Source: Incumbomyces delicatus
Taxonomy: Eukaryota > Ascomycota > Eurotiomycetes > Chaetothyriales > Trichomeriaceae
Direction of reading: 5' to 3'
Assembly (NCBI GenBank): GCA_017655985.1
Contig: JACJVS010000002.1
Location: 2,232,001 to 2,296,000 of the forward strand
Length of the DNA stretch: 64,000 nt
In this document: piece after piece, positions 1 through 10,771 of the stretch
Layout: every line of letters starts with the position of its first letter
Position numbering within the stretch: the first letter of the stretch is position 1
The notes under the pieces: generated by a model
Seen by the model: the letters and a program-made list of their open reading frames with translations, nothing else
Database searches by the model: none
What the model was told of the DNA's origin: nothing
Translations under genes and position numbers: made by a program

Positions 1-3000
1 CAGGCAGACGCCTCTCCGAATCGGATGAGCGATTCTTTGCAACGCCGATCGCCAGACAAGGGCTTCAGAAACTCGAGATTAGTCGAGTGGGAAGATCTCT
101 CCTCCTTACGAACGCCCGATCCAAGTCCAATACGAGCTGGTCCAGAAACGCCAACTCCACGAAGCAGAAACCAGAAGTCATCTGCCGACGAAAATACTCC
201 TCCGTCCTCTGGCATGCTCACTCTTCAAGCTATGCGGAATCAGCAGGAGAATCATGGGCCGCTCTCTGATATCACCAATGGCACCGTTCAGCAGCCCCCT
301 CCGTCCTTTGACATGCTCTCATCACAAATCCTCAACATCACAAATATTGCTACTAGTCTTCAGCGAGAGATGTCGTCACTCACCAAAAGAAGCAAAGATA
401 ATGCATCAGACCTGTCACGATTGCAAGAAGCAACGAACCTTCGAGATGAGGACATACGGAAGTCATTGCGCGAGCTCGTGGCAGGACTGGATCAAAAATT
501 TGGAAACATTGATTCCAGACTGTTGGGAGCACCCGAAGCAACGAGGTCAACTCCTAATCTTCCACTATTCTTGGAGGATCGAGAACACTCCACGCCTTCT
601 CGGAAGAGTTTTACAATGCCGCGAATTGCAAGCCCAGCGAGTTTTCTACAGAGCGAGCTCTCCTCCTCACCCTCGGTCGTTTCTGTCGATGGTGCTGCAA
701 GTATTGCGATGCTCGAGAAAGTTCTCCGCGAAATGGCCACAAGAGATGGTCAAGACAAACTGATGAACACGCTGGAGAAAGTAAAATCCGAGGCTGGCTC
801 TGCAAAATCTGCTATCACAACCAGCACCTCACCTGCTATCGACCCAAACATGATGCAAAAGCTGGAAGAGATTCTCGTGTTCATGAAGGATATGAAGGCA
901 GATTCTGGGAGTAAAGCACTCGTACGAGCACCAAGTGTCAATACGGATAGAAGCGTTTCGCAGATGGATTTGTATCTCGACTCCGAGCGAAAGGGGGGGA
1001 AAGGAACGTCCCCTGAAGTTGTCAATGAAGAAATCGTCAAGACACTGAGGACCGTCAAGCAATCACTTTCTCAGCATGGCGGTCTTACTAATGAGGTCAA
1101 AGCTTTGGTGCGAGAACTTCGTGGCGAAGTGCTTGGGATGGGACGAGAAATTGCGAAGAAGCTCGACCAGACCACGTTGGCGTCGACAAGACAACAGACA
1201 CCGAGCAACCCGCTTGGACACGAAGAAGTCGTTCAAGTAGTTGAGCAAGGTTTGATCGAGCTGAAAGAACACGTGCATGCCATCGTCAAAGGCAATGACA
1301 TGCAACTCGCAAAGAGCCAGCCTCAGGTCGACACCAACGCTGTGATCGCAGCGGTAACGCAGGCAATGGCCCAGCATCGACCTCAAGAGCCTACACGTGA
1401 TATTGAGGCCGAACGGGAGCAGCTCCTCATCGCAGTGAAAGAAGCTTGGGAGGACTGTAAGCCTGAGGTGGCGCTTGAACATTTTGGCCTTGAAAGAGAT
1501 GAGATCCTCGACACTCTCAGGATGGGACTTCAGTCGTATCAGCCACAAAATCTGCCGCCTCAGGCTGTTGGAGCGACCTACGATCAGGTCATCGATGCTG
1601 TTCAGCGAGGTCTGACAGACTTTCAGCCACCACAATTGCCACCTGCCCAAAGCGTGACGAAAGAAGACATTGTCGCCGCTGTACAAGAATGCCTGGAAAA
1701 TTTTGATTTTTCTACTCCACCCCAGGCACTCGGGGATGGCAACTCGGAGCATGCATCACGCGAGCTTTTACTGGACGCAATCGATGAGGGTATGTCGAAG
1801 CATGCTTCACTCCCACGCAACCAGAGCGAGGTAAGCAGGAATGAGATTCTCAGTACCATTAGAGAGGGTATGGAGTCTTGTCAGCCAAATACCACGAAAC
1901 AAATTGAGTTCAATCGCGAAGACTTGTTCGACGCCATCAAAGCATGTTTGGAAGGAGAGCAGAATCCCCTCGGTGGAATGGGTGAACGTGTTGTGGATGC
2001 GATGCACGAATTTCTTGGAAGCATGAAGACCGAGTTCCAACAATACTCAGCCGCCAATGGGAGAGATACAGAACAAGTCTTAGATGCACTTAAAGATGGC
2101 CTTGAAGACTTGCGAGGCGAGATTGAGAGCTACGTCGACCGGGCTGCCGATGTTACTGGAAAAGACGAAATAATTGACGCTGTCAAAGCCGGCTTTGCAG
2201 CAATGCAAATCGACATGGATAAGGGCTTCTCGATCAATAACCAAGCCACGAACACTCCAGAGCTGTTGGATGCCATGGAGAAGGAGTTTGAGCATCTCAG
2301 AGACACAATCCGCAAATCTTTGACCCAGCCTAATGGATTAACAGACAAGAACGAAATTCTTGACGCTATTCGTGACATTTCTGACGATCGAGGCTCAACC
2401 TTGAGCAGCAACAGCGAAGACATTGTTCGGCTTGTGAAGGAAGAACTTGAGCACATGCGCACGACGCTTGCGAGCACAATTCTCAACACTGCATCCGGCC
2501 CAGATCGAGACGAGATACTTGATACCATTCGTGAGGGCCTAGAGAACGCTAAGAGCGCTCCACGGGCGGATGGGAACGAGAGCATCTTGTCGAACACGAG
2601 CGAGCTGCTCGACGCCTTCCAAGATGGTGTCGACAATATTCGTGCGGATATGCAGAGAATGGCTGACAAAGGCACCGAATCTGTGGCCAGCCAGGAGATT
2701 CTCGACAGTCTGAATGCCGGTATCGAAAACATTCGCAGCGATATCGAACAGCTCAAATGCGTACGAAACGAATCCGGTGAGGCCGACACTGTAAAAGGCC
2801 ACGAAGTAATGATGCTTCACAATGAAAACGGGATTTTTGCACAGATCGACAGCCTCAAAGTCATGATCACGCAGCTAGGCATCAAAGTTGAAGCTATGGA
2901 TTTGCCAGTCCCGGATATCAACTTGCCATCGGAAATGCGAGTGCATCCCGAAGACCTGTCGAGTTTACACGCCGCAATGCAGCACCATGCGCGAAAAGAC

Positions 3001-5943
3001 GACCTTGAAGAAGTTCATGCAGCCATCAAGGAGATGCAAGACTCGATAAACGGTTTACCACGTGAATTACCAGATATCACCATTCCAGAAATCCAGGTTC
3101 CGGAAGCTGTAATGCCTCCTAATGCTGCTTGTAAGGAGGACGTCGACGCCTTGGAAACATTGTTGCACAACGTCAAAGCTAAGTTGGATGATATGCCAAT
3201 CCCTGATCTCGATCCCATCGCGAGAACAAGCCAAATTGATGGTCTTGAGGAGATGCTTGGAGGGCTTCAGTCCGCCATTGAAGAAGTCATTGCCAAAGCT
3301 GACCAGCCACAACACAAGGAGGACTTCACGATCATGGAACTGACCCTGAAAGACATTGCAACGAGCATTGAGGCTCTTCAGGAGAAGCTGACCGGACCCT
3401 CGGGAGAGGAGCAGGAAGGAGAAGCAAGTAAGCTCACCAAGACTGACCTTGAGGTTCTGGAGTCTTTATGTCTGGACATGAAGACGAAGCTTGATGAACA
3501 GCAAATGCCAAGCAATGAAGGGCTCGCCACAAAAGAGGATCTTTCCGAAGTTAAAGATAGCATCAACTCGTTCCGGGAACAGTTTGAATCGGACAATGAC
3601 CTGACTGCGCAAGCATTCGAAGCCCGCAAGATCGAGCATGGAGGACTTGCCGCTAAGATTGACGACGTCAAGGGCGTGGTGGCCGAGATTAAAGCAGAGG
3701 TCCTGGGAAAGCTCAATGGTCATGAAGAAGGTATCGGAGAGCTGAGTCGAGTCCTGGGGATGCATCATGACAATATGGGGACCTATGCCACGGCTTCAAG
3801 TTTAACAGAGCTTGCTGATCTTGTCACCAAGGCTCTTGATGCACACATGGAGCAAAAATCCACCAGCAAGGCAGAAACGGAAGAACGCGACGCCACCTTA
3901 TTTTCCAAAGTGGACGACAATCACAGCGAACTCAGATCGAAGCTCGAGGAGAAGTTCGACGAGCTCATGACCAAATACGATGATGCTCAAGTCATTGCCG
4001 ACGCAAAGCTGGCTGCAATGGAAGAGCGAGATAAGGAGCAAATCGAGACTGCGACTAGCGTAAAGGGAGTCATGGAAGACTTGAAGAGTCTCATGGATAA
4101 CCTGGGGGCTAATGTCAATGAGACTTGTGATAAACTAGCGGACGACTCCAAAACTGTCTTTGAGATTGTTGACCAGTCTAACACCAAGCTCGCCGAGATG
4201 ACTGACGCCAACGCGCATGAGCACAGTCATACCAGAGACGAAATCGCCAAGACGCTCGATGTTGCCACCAGACTTGAGGGTTGCTTGCAAGAACCTCATC
4301 CGGTTATCTTAGCTGCCATCAAAGAAGTTCTCGAGAAGGTTGGCCAACACTATGAACACTCACAGTCTCATAGTGAGAAGTTGGACAAAGTCACAGAAGA
4401 GATCAAGTCCGAGGTGAAAGAAATTCCAACCGCAATCCCGGCCTTCTTGCCAGCTCTACCGGCCGTCGAAACTGAAGCGCGTGATGTTGCAGAGCCGCCT
4501 GTGGTAGAGAAATACGATGATACAGACGTTCACACCAAGCTTGACGAGCTCGTGGCTCATTCGGCATTGGCGAAAGAAGCGTTTTCGACTATGGATTCGC
4601 ATCACGGTACAACCCTTGAACGACTGGGGGGCTTGGAGAAGCTTGATACGATTCACGAAGTCGTTAACGCGGCAGCAGCAGAGATTAGTGCGATGGTTGC
4701 AACCCAGAGCAGATTGATGGCGGAGCATCACGAGTCTCGGGCTGAAGAAGCTCGAGAAGCAGCAATCGCACTCGAAAAGCGTGCTGCTCAAAAGGAACGA
4801 GTAGAAGGCGACATCGTGACGCTTACAGAACAGAAAAATTCTCTCATTGACTCGATGGCAGTGCTCAAGCTTGAACATGAAGAGCTGTTTGCCCAGACTA
4901 AACGTCTAACTCGGGACGTGGCCAAATTAGAGACAGCGCTCACCATTCGACAACAAGAGATGCGTGACATGAATGCACGCGCCGAGGGGCTGGAACGAAG
5001 ACTGCTAGAGGGCGTCATGAATCATGCTCGTGCGGCGAAATTTTCACGAAGTTCGACCAAGAAGAAAATCTCGTCAGCTGAGCGGGATGCTTCGATGAGT
5101 TTGAAGCGGGTTTCGAGCTCGGCAAGCCAGAATACAACAAGACCATCATGTAAAGCACCACCAACCATCGGGAGTGCGGCGAACATGGCGTTGAAGAAGA
5201 GGAGTCCCCTGACAGTCGCCAAGAATGCCAATGCGGCAGGGCGTCAGTCTGTTGATCGAAGGATTCTCAGCACAAGCCATGTTCAGAATGGTCAATCGAA
5301 CGTACCTCTGAATGCCATGGTGCTCGCGCCATGCAACACGTCTGGTCTTGTCAGCCTAAAGAGAAGCCAATCTGTTAAGAGCAATCCAAGCACATTTCTC
5401 AGTGGCCGGAAACCAAGCTGGACAGGAATGGACTCGATGGTAGCAGACAAAGAGAATCATTCGATGCTTGACGATGAAACTTTCGATGGTGATTCGGATG
5501 GCGGGACTGAAAGACGGACGAGTCTGGGGACATCGTACATGTACACGGATAGCTCGTTGAGCCGCAACAGCAGACGCAGCACCAGCTATGCCAGCAGCAT
5601 GACTGGTACGGTCAACGGTCACGGGCAAGAGAGCATTCTCGAGGAAGACGAAGAAGTTGAGGACCACGAGGAGTCTATTCACCGTATCGAGGACCTAACA
5701 TACCATGAAGGGGAGTCGAACGCTGTAGTTCTCGCCGAACCCGAGGTCGACGTGGCACGAAATGAGGATGAGAGCGGCGGGGAAGAGTTCGAAGACGCTG
5801 ACACCATTGGTGAGTTACCAACACATTCAGCTATCGTCCAGCATGAGGCCAAATATGCAGCGCCCAGTGATAGTGGCATTGGGTCTGAACCGCCAACACC
5901 TGATCACAGTATGAAAAATTGGCACAGCGCGGTGTCGACGTGA
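1..5943 (+). CDS. Giant coiled-coil protein with internal helical repeats (5' end may be outside window)
   Basis: One uninterrupted reading frame of 1972 residues from the ATG at 25. The frame is also open from base 1, so the true start may lie left of the window. Seen in the sequence: an N-terminal polar, Ser/Pro-rich region; about 16 copies of a helical motif resembling DEILDAIREGLE (roughly residues 465-912, period 22-33); three related Pro-rich linkers near residues 959, 1010 and 1056; long charged helices with coiled-coil character; a strong coiled coil at about 1570-1665; and a basic then acidic, Ser-rich disordered tail. Fungal relatives of this type are often labelled chromosome segregation ATPase family, but I see no Walker A motif or other ATPase signature, so that name is not supported here. 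A scaffold or cytoskeletal role is inference from the architecture only. No signal peptide or membrane segment is visible. Confidence 0.85.
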   Translation, partial: QADASPNRMSDSLQRRSPDKGFRNSRLVEWEDLSSLRTPDPSPIRAGPETPTPRSRNQKSSADENTPPSSGMLTLQAMRNQQENHGPLSDITNGTVQQPPPSFDMLSSQILNITNIATSLQREMSSLTKRSKDNASDLSRLQEATNLRDEDIRKSLRELVAGLDQKFGNIDSRLLGAPEATRSTPNLPLFLEDREHSTPSRKSFTMPRIASPASFLQSELSSSPSVVSVDGAASIAMLEKVLREMATRDGQDKLMNTLEKVKSEAGSAKSAITTSTSPAIDPNMMQKLEEILVFMKDMKADSGSKALVRAPSVNTDRSVSQMDLYLDSERKGGKGTSPEVVNEEIVKTLRTVKQSLSQHGGLTNEVKALVRELRGEVLGMGREIAKKLDQTTLASTRQQTPSNPLGHEEVVQVVEQGLIELKEHVHAIVKGNDMQLAKSQPQVDTNAVIAAVTQAMAQHRPQEPTRDIEAEREQLLIAVKEAWEDCKPEVALEHFGLERDEILDTLRMGLQSYQPQNLPPQAVGATYDQVIDAVQRGLTDFQPPQLPPAQSVTKEDIVAAVQECLENFDFSTPPQALGDGNSEHASRELLLDAIDEGMSKHASLPRNQSEVSRNEILSTIREGMESCQPNTTKQIEFNREDLFDAIKACLEGEQNPLGGMGERVVDAMHEFLGSMKTEFQQYSAANGRDTEQVLDALKDGLEDLRGEIESYVDRAADVTGKDEIIDAVKAGFAAMQIDMDKGFSINNQATNTPELLDAMEKEFEHLRDTIRKSLTQPNGLTDKNEILDAIRDISDDRGSTLSSNSEDIVRLVKEELEHMRTTLASTILNTASGPDRDEILDTIREGLENAKSAPRADGNESILSNTSELLDAFQDGVDNIRADMQRMADKGTESVASQEILDSLNAGIENIRSDIEQLKCVRNESGEADTVKGHEVMMLHNENGIFAQIDSLKVMITQLGIKVEAMDLPVPDINLPSEMRVHPEDLSSLHAAMQHHARKDDLEEVHAAIKEMQDSINGLPRELPDITIPEIQVPEAVMPPNAACKEDVDALETLLHNVKAKLDDMPIPDLDPIARTSQIDGLEEMLGGLQSAIEEVIAKADQPQHKEDFTIMELTLKDIATSIEALQEKLTGPSGEEQEGEASKLTKTDLEVLESLCLDMKTKLDEQQMPSNEGLATKEDLSEVKDSINSFREQFESDNDLTAQAFEARKIEHGGLAAKIDDVKGVVAEIKAEVLGKLNGHEEGIGELSRVLGMHHDNMGTYATASSLTELADLVTKALDAHMEQKSTSKAETEERDATLFSKVDDNHSELRSKLEEKFDELMTKYDDAQVIADAKLAAMEERDKEQIETATSVKGVMEDLKSLMDNLGANVNETCDKLADDSKTVFEIVDQSNTKLAEMTDANAHEHSHTRDEIAKTLDVATRLEGCLQEPHPVILAAIKEVLEKVGQHYEHSQSHSEKLDKVTEEIKSEVKEIPTAIPAFLPALPAVETEARDVAEPPVVEKYDDTDVHTKLDELVAHSALAKEAFSTMDSHHGTTLERLGGLEKLDTIHEVVNAAAAEISAMVATQSRLMAEHHESRAEEAREAAIALEKRAAQKERVEGDIVTLTEQKNSLIDSMAVLKLEHEELFAQTKRLTRDVAKLETALTIRQQEMRDMNARAEGLERRLLEGVMNHARAAKFSRSSTKKKISSAERDASMSLKRVSSSASQNTTRPSCKAPPTIGSAANMALKKRSPLTVAKNANAAGRQSVDRRILSTSHVQNGQSNVPLNAMVLAPCNTSGLVSLKRSQSVKSNPSTFLSGRKPSWTGMDSMVADKENHSMLDDETFDGDSDGGTERRTSLGTSYMYTDSSLSRNSRRSTSYASSMTGTVNGHGQESILEEDEEVEDHEESIHRIEDLTYHEGESNAVVLAEPEVDVARNEDESGGEEFEDADTIGELPTHSAIVQHEAKYAAPSDSGIGSEPPTPDHSMKNWHSAVST

Positions 5944-7238
5944 CAGTATTTGGTAGACGACGAGATGAAAAGCACGGCGTACGGCATCGGGATCTTGTTA
6001 TTAGTAGCAATTCTATAGGTTGAACCAGTCAGGAAAATTGTACATAGTCGAGTATGCACAGGCGAGCATGTCAGATATAGCATCAATTCGCTCAGCCCAA
6101 CCCTTGCAATTCTACCACACCCAAGGCTCTCACGGTTTCTCATATCAGGCAGCCCCTTAGCCACGAAGTACTCTCCCTCCTACATACGAAGTACATACGT
6201 AGGCAAACATCGTACCTTTGCGTCATATTTTCCGGAATCAGCCGACACCCTGACCACCGATCACGATCATGGATTAGTTTGAATTTCTCGTTTTCTGACT
6301 ACAATGAACCACGACCATGACTTGCCTGGAGTATCAAGTTACTTCGTACGATGGTGCCAAGGGCAATTGGCCCAATCAATCCCCTCCTGAACAATGATCT
6401 AGTCCAAGTCCGAGGCTTTATTTTGTTGAGAAAAGCGGCCGTCGGATGCTCGGAGAGAAGACCTCGCGCATTGGGATCATGCTTCCTCCTCTCAATGGCC
6501 TACTCAGATACTTATAGCACAGTCGTCACGAGATGTCAACACAGAACTGTGCCGTTTGCGATAGACATGGTTCCCAAAGATACATAGCAAGGGCCTTCTA
6601 TGCTGTCTGGGTAAATGTTTTCTCACATGGAACGTCCAAATTGTCAAAGAGGATCGAGCTTGGCGCAGAGCATCAGTCAAGCCCTGATGGAGCTTTTGGG
6701 GAGGCTTCTGATCCGATCTCGGGGTACACGAAGATGTCGTAGTCGAAATCAATCCAATGATCCATGCATAGATTGAATGCATCAAGAACAAGGACTCCTA
6801 GGTGGCATGCATAGGCCACCGGCAACTTTCACCATTGGCCGAGATATCCCAAAGTGCAAAGAGCTTATCCTTTGGATTCGTCCACGGTTCGATCACCGAA
6901 ATGGTAAATCAGGTCAAGAGTGATTCCTCCACTAAACTTGGAGCGAGAAGCATTAAACTCCTTTGCGTTCGAGTCATCGTCCTCGGTAATGTCCTCATAG
7001 CGATGTTAATGGACGTATCGCGAACAGATGCATAAATCCAATGAACAATCAGCGATGGAGCTCGTCGTATAATTGGGGGCGTCGGGAAGAAAACATCGGC
7101 ACCGCATCCCTTGATGTACGTAGGGCTGGGTAGGTCATTTGTTTAATACAGAGCGGGCCGCCATGAAGCACACCTTATGATCACACCATAATTACTGTCA
7201 ATTCCTTCTATCCGGAACGTTACTTGTTGTACACTAAA
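5944..7238. other. Intergenic region, no gene recognised
   Basis: About 1.3 kb with only short, unconserved open frames on both strands. A small cluster of TACGTA-type words lies near 6180-6205. I see no tRNA, repeat or coding signal. Confidence 0.5.
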
Positions 7239-8005
7239 ATGGACTACGACTATTTCTTCAATTCACAGCGCTTTAGTAAGTTAAATGAGATTGCTTCTGC
7301 GAGATGTGTTCAAAATCTTTCGAGCTGGCAAAATGCAATCAACGAAATCCGCAGCTGGCCTGAATACGAACCACAACCCTTACGGACTCTCGACGGGCAG
7401 GCCCATCATATTGGCATCGATAAACTTTACATCAAAGACGAGAGCTTAAGGTTTGGTGCGGGAATGGGGTCTTTCAAGGCGTTAGGTGCTCCTTTTGCGA
7501 TCTATAAGATTCTTGCGCGTGAAGTACAATCGCAAGTCGGTATTTATCCTACCTCGCAAGAGCTACGGTCGGGAAAATACGCCGAGATCACACAACGTGT
7601 AACGGTTTGTGTTGCGACTGATGGAAATCAAGGAAGAGGTCTTGCATATGGAGCTAAAATCTTCGACTGCCGATGCGTTGTCTACATTCACAATCATGTG
7701 AGCAGCGGCCGTGCGGTCGACTACAAATGGCACAACCACTATCAGGAAATCAATCAGCGGGTCACTGCAAGATTGGGAGGCATGCATTCACCAAGTCTAA
7801 TCATTAAATCTCTCGACTATGCAGAAGTTTCCCACTACGTCACGATTGAAATCTTCGAGGCCATGACTGAGCTGTTCTGTTCCAGTGGTTCTTGTTCTGT
7901 GTGCCAACATTGCTCACAAAGCAGCGGACACTCTGCAGTCAAGATCAGGGCTGCCGGTCCTGCATTTAGCAGAGTTTACTGCTCCTAAAGAGGATATATA
8001 TACAT
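7239..8005 (+). pseudogene. Chimeric remnant: diaminopropionate ammonia-lyase-like 5' part joined to aspartate racemase-like part
   Basis: The first in-frame ATG is at 7239 and the frame stays open to 7988. Residues 1 to about 150 resemble the N-terminal half of PLP-dependent 2,3-diaminopropionate ammonia-lyase: IKDESLRFG, the PLP-lysine context SFKALG, and ATDGNQGRGLAYGA followed by CVVYIHNHVS. After about nt 7700 the sequence changes to the pattern of the Asp/Glu racemase family (INQRVTARLGGMHSPSL, then SLDYAEV). Near nt 7880 the racemase frame shifts by one, and the other frame continues with LCANIAHKAADTL and GLPVLHLAEF to a stop at about 8005. Both enzymes normally need far more sequence (roughly 400 and 230 residues), so neither domain is complete. 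Intact relatives would handle amino-acid deamination and racemisation. The likeliest reading is a deletion fusion of two neighbouring genes that then decayed. Confidence 0.7.
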
Positions 8006-8023
8006 AAGTAATCAACTATCCAG

Positions 8024-8820
8024 CTATAGTGAATAAGGCCTTTGCACGAAGCCATTCGAAATAGCTCGCTGGATTCCGTTGTACCATATTCTAGCCATCT
8101 TTTCATAACCTTTGTCATCAGGATGCGTTCCATCTAGCAGGTCAAACTTACAAGGTCCATCTGTGTCATGCATATCCACAATGATTAGCCTTTTACGCTC
8201 GGCGATTTTATTCTTTGCTAACTCCCAAAACTGTTGGTTTACACGCAGAATACGAGATTCCGCTTCCTCGTCGACGTTAACAGTCAGAGTAGAGAGGACG
8301 ATTGTAGATCCAGGAGAAGCTCTCCAAAGGTATTCAAGCATGGCGTCCATCCGTTCTCCGACCTGATTGATCTCGAAATTCTGGATGCAGTCGTTGGAAC
8401 CGGCATTAATAGTGAAGATGTTTGGCATGTGCAGAGAGACGGATTTTTTTGCCTTTCTCAGTATCTGATCGATCCGAAAACCTCGCCAGCCTTCGTTATC
8501 ATTGTTTGCCATTGATCCGGCCTTGCGAGATCCCACTATGTTAACGTTATAACCATCCAACACAAGCCTTTGGCGGAGATGATTTCGATAGCCGTTACCA
8601 TCGGACGAGCACTGGCCAAAAGTGATAGACCCACCAAGGGGCATCAATCGTAACAGCACATCGTTCGTACAGGACTGGTCACGCCCTGAGATTTTGGAAA
8701 GGTGAGTACAATAGATCGGAGGCCACCACAGATCTGATAACCGCAGTAAAACGTACCTGCGACAGTAGCCGAGATACTGCGGAAAGGGGCTGCAGTGTGT
8801 GTACTGGATGGCCGGAGCAT
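8024..8820 (-). CDS. SGNH/GDSL-type hydrolase
   Basis: Two-exon model on the minus strand: 8820..8757 and 8685..8024, 241 residues, with a 71-nt GTACGT...CAG intron. The long 3' exon has no ATG before the catalytic block, which is why the upstream exon starting at 8820 was chosen. Family blocks seen: block I as PLGGSITFG (the usual GDS is GGS), block III NAGSND, and block V DGTHPDDKGY with the catalytic Asp and His. These enzymes are serine esterases or lipases acting on acyl, acetyl or carbohydrate esters; the substrate cannot be told from the sequence. Relatives are often secreted, but the modelled N-terminus shows no convincing signal peptide, so the first exon is the weakest part of the model. 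The gene converges on the chimeric pseudogene to its left. Confidence 0.75.
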
Positions 8821-9464
8821 TAACTTAGCTTGGGCCAAACTGATTCTTTTACTGAAGAACAACACTTCTCGGATCTGGTGCGCGCGTGCTACCATCGTAC
8901 AGCGGATTAAGACTGTAAGAAATGGCTCACAGCGTCGCAGAAAGTATGCGACATAATGCTTTGGAGTGCGTCGTTAAATGAGCGGACTTGCTCTCGGAGT
9001 CAACTGTACCCCGTTGATTATTTTAATTATGTAACTTGGAGACAGCGGCGCCACAATATCGCCCCACGGTGGCGAGGCAAGGCTGCTCACATGCTGGATT
9101 ACGCTACTACGAAAGGGGAAGACGGACGGTTTACTCCAACCGGAAGGCCTACGGAGTGGGTTCGAGATTTGCTATAGGTGCCTAATAGAGGCCTACTATC
9201 TCGACGGACTCAAGTTGTAAGCGTCCTCCCTCCTCCTCCCTCCTCTCCATTACCTGGGAAGGCAGGTCTCCCCCTTTGCTCGAGCTCGAGGCTTCGAATA
9301 CAGCTCAACCCGGAGCCGACAAGATCAGTAGATTAGCAGATCAAGTCTTCCGTTTCCTTCACCTTTTCCACCCCACTACGTAGATAGCAGTATCGCAGCC
9401 TGTCCGCGAAACTTGCAGATTGAAAAAACAACACCTCATCTAAAAAGCAGGCACAGCACACACC
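8821..9464. other. Divergent intergenic region
   Basis: About 640 bases between the SGNH hydrolase (minus) and the TLC gene (plus), so it should carry both promoters. A CTCC-rich pyrimidine stretch at about 9220-9250 is typical of fungal promoters. No other feature seen. Confidence 0.5.
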
Positions 9465-10771
9465 ATGCTCGACCCAATCCCACCGCCCCCCGCCTTCCTC
9501 TCCACGCTCATCACCCCCTTCTCGACCCGCCTCGCTCTCCCCTCGCTGCCCTACCACATCCACGAAGTCGTCTTCGCCTTCGTCCTCTACCAGTCGGTCG
9601 AGTCCATCATTTCGCCGCGTATCTCGCGGGCTCTCTTCCCAGATATCTACAACGGCCTGACCCGCCGCACACGCATCAACTGGGACGTGCATGTCGTCTC
9701 GCTCGTGCAGTCATGCCTGGTCAACACGCTGGCGCTGTGGATCATGTTCACGGATGCTGAGCGGTACGAGATGCGGGGCAGCCTGGTGGAGCGGGTGTTT
9801 GGGTACACCGGGGCCAGCGGGCTGATCCAGGCTCTGGCGTGTGGCTACTTTGCTTGGGATCTCGTCGTGAGCACGCGCTACTTGAAGATTTTTGGTATCG
9901 GCATCTGGGCACATGCGGTCACGGCGCTGTCTGTGTTTTCCTTGGGCTTTGTGAGTCTCCTCTCTTCTCTTTCTTTCTCTTTCCTGGCTCTCCTTTTGTG
10001 CCATCTTTGCATTGGTATGGGCTGGGGCTGGTTCCGTGCTATTGGCTGTTGGCAGGAGTTGCATGCTAACCATCTTGTCTGTGTGTACAGCGGCCTTTCT
10101 GCAATTACTACGGTCCGGTGTTCGTCCTCTACGAATTGTCAAGCCCGTTCCTGAACGTGCATTGGTTCTGCGATAAGCTGAACCTGACCGGCTCGAAGCT
10201 ACAATGGTACAACGGGATGGTGCTGTTGTTCACCTTCTTTTGCTGCAGGCTCGTCTGGGGCACGTACCAGTCGGCAATGGTGTTCTACGACGTGTGGCAG
10301 ATCCTCAAACTTGATGTGGCGGCAGCATTTAAGGAGGGCCAGAGCATCGCAGACAAGAGAGGCGCGATGCTGTTCGATACACGCGACGGGCAGATGTGTC
10401 TCGGCGACCAGCAATGTCTGATAACGCAGAGTGAAGTTATGAAATTCGCCGGCCCACACTCGACCGTGCCGTACTGGCTGGTCGCCGTTTACCTCGTGAG
10501 TAACATGACGTTGAACGCATTGAACTGGTATTGGTTCGGGAAGATGATCAAGACGGTGCAGAAGCGGTTCGAGGGCAAGCCTGAAGTCAAGGATGAGAAA
10601 CCGAGTCGGTCCAAAAGACGCAAGAGTGTGGTTGAGGAAGCTGCTGATACACTGGATCGGGAGGTGCTCACTGGACCGCGGACGCCCTTGAACGAGAGAG
10701 AGGAGAGTCTGGCTATGAGCAGTGCTGTTGATGGAACGGCTGATGTCAACAAACGAAAGAAGGGATTATGA
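9465..10771 (+). CDS. TLC (TRAM/LAG1/CLN8) domain multi-pass membrane protein
   Basis: Exons 9465..9950 and 10091..10771 around a 140-nt intron (GTGAGT...TACAG, with a pyrimidine-rich middle) give 388 residues in phase. Several hydrophobic segments are visible, and the second exon begins with the characteristic TLC stretch FVLYELSSPFLNVHWF, followed by a further membrane helix and a basic, Ser-rich cytosolic tail of about 80 residues. It resembles the TMEM56/TLCD4-like branch rather than ceramide synthase: I do not see the paired-His Lag1p motif, so acyltransferase activity should not be assumed. Proteins of this family sit in the ER or plasma membrane and affect lipid composition. The start is the first ATG after a CA-rich leader and gives a sensible N-terminus. 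Confidence 0.88.

Noticed and set aside
1..5943. Chromosome segregation ATPase (SMC-like) label for the giant coiled-coil protein
   Set aside because: No Walker A, Walker B or ABC signature motif is visible; only the coiled-coil character is shared.
6880..6905. GGTTCGATCACC resembling a tRNA B box
   Set aside because: The flanking bases cannot form a T-arm stem, and no matching A box or acceptor stem is present.
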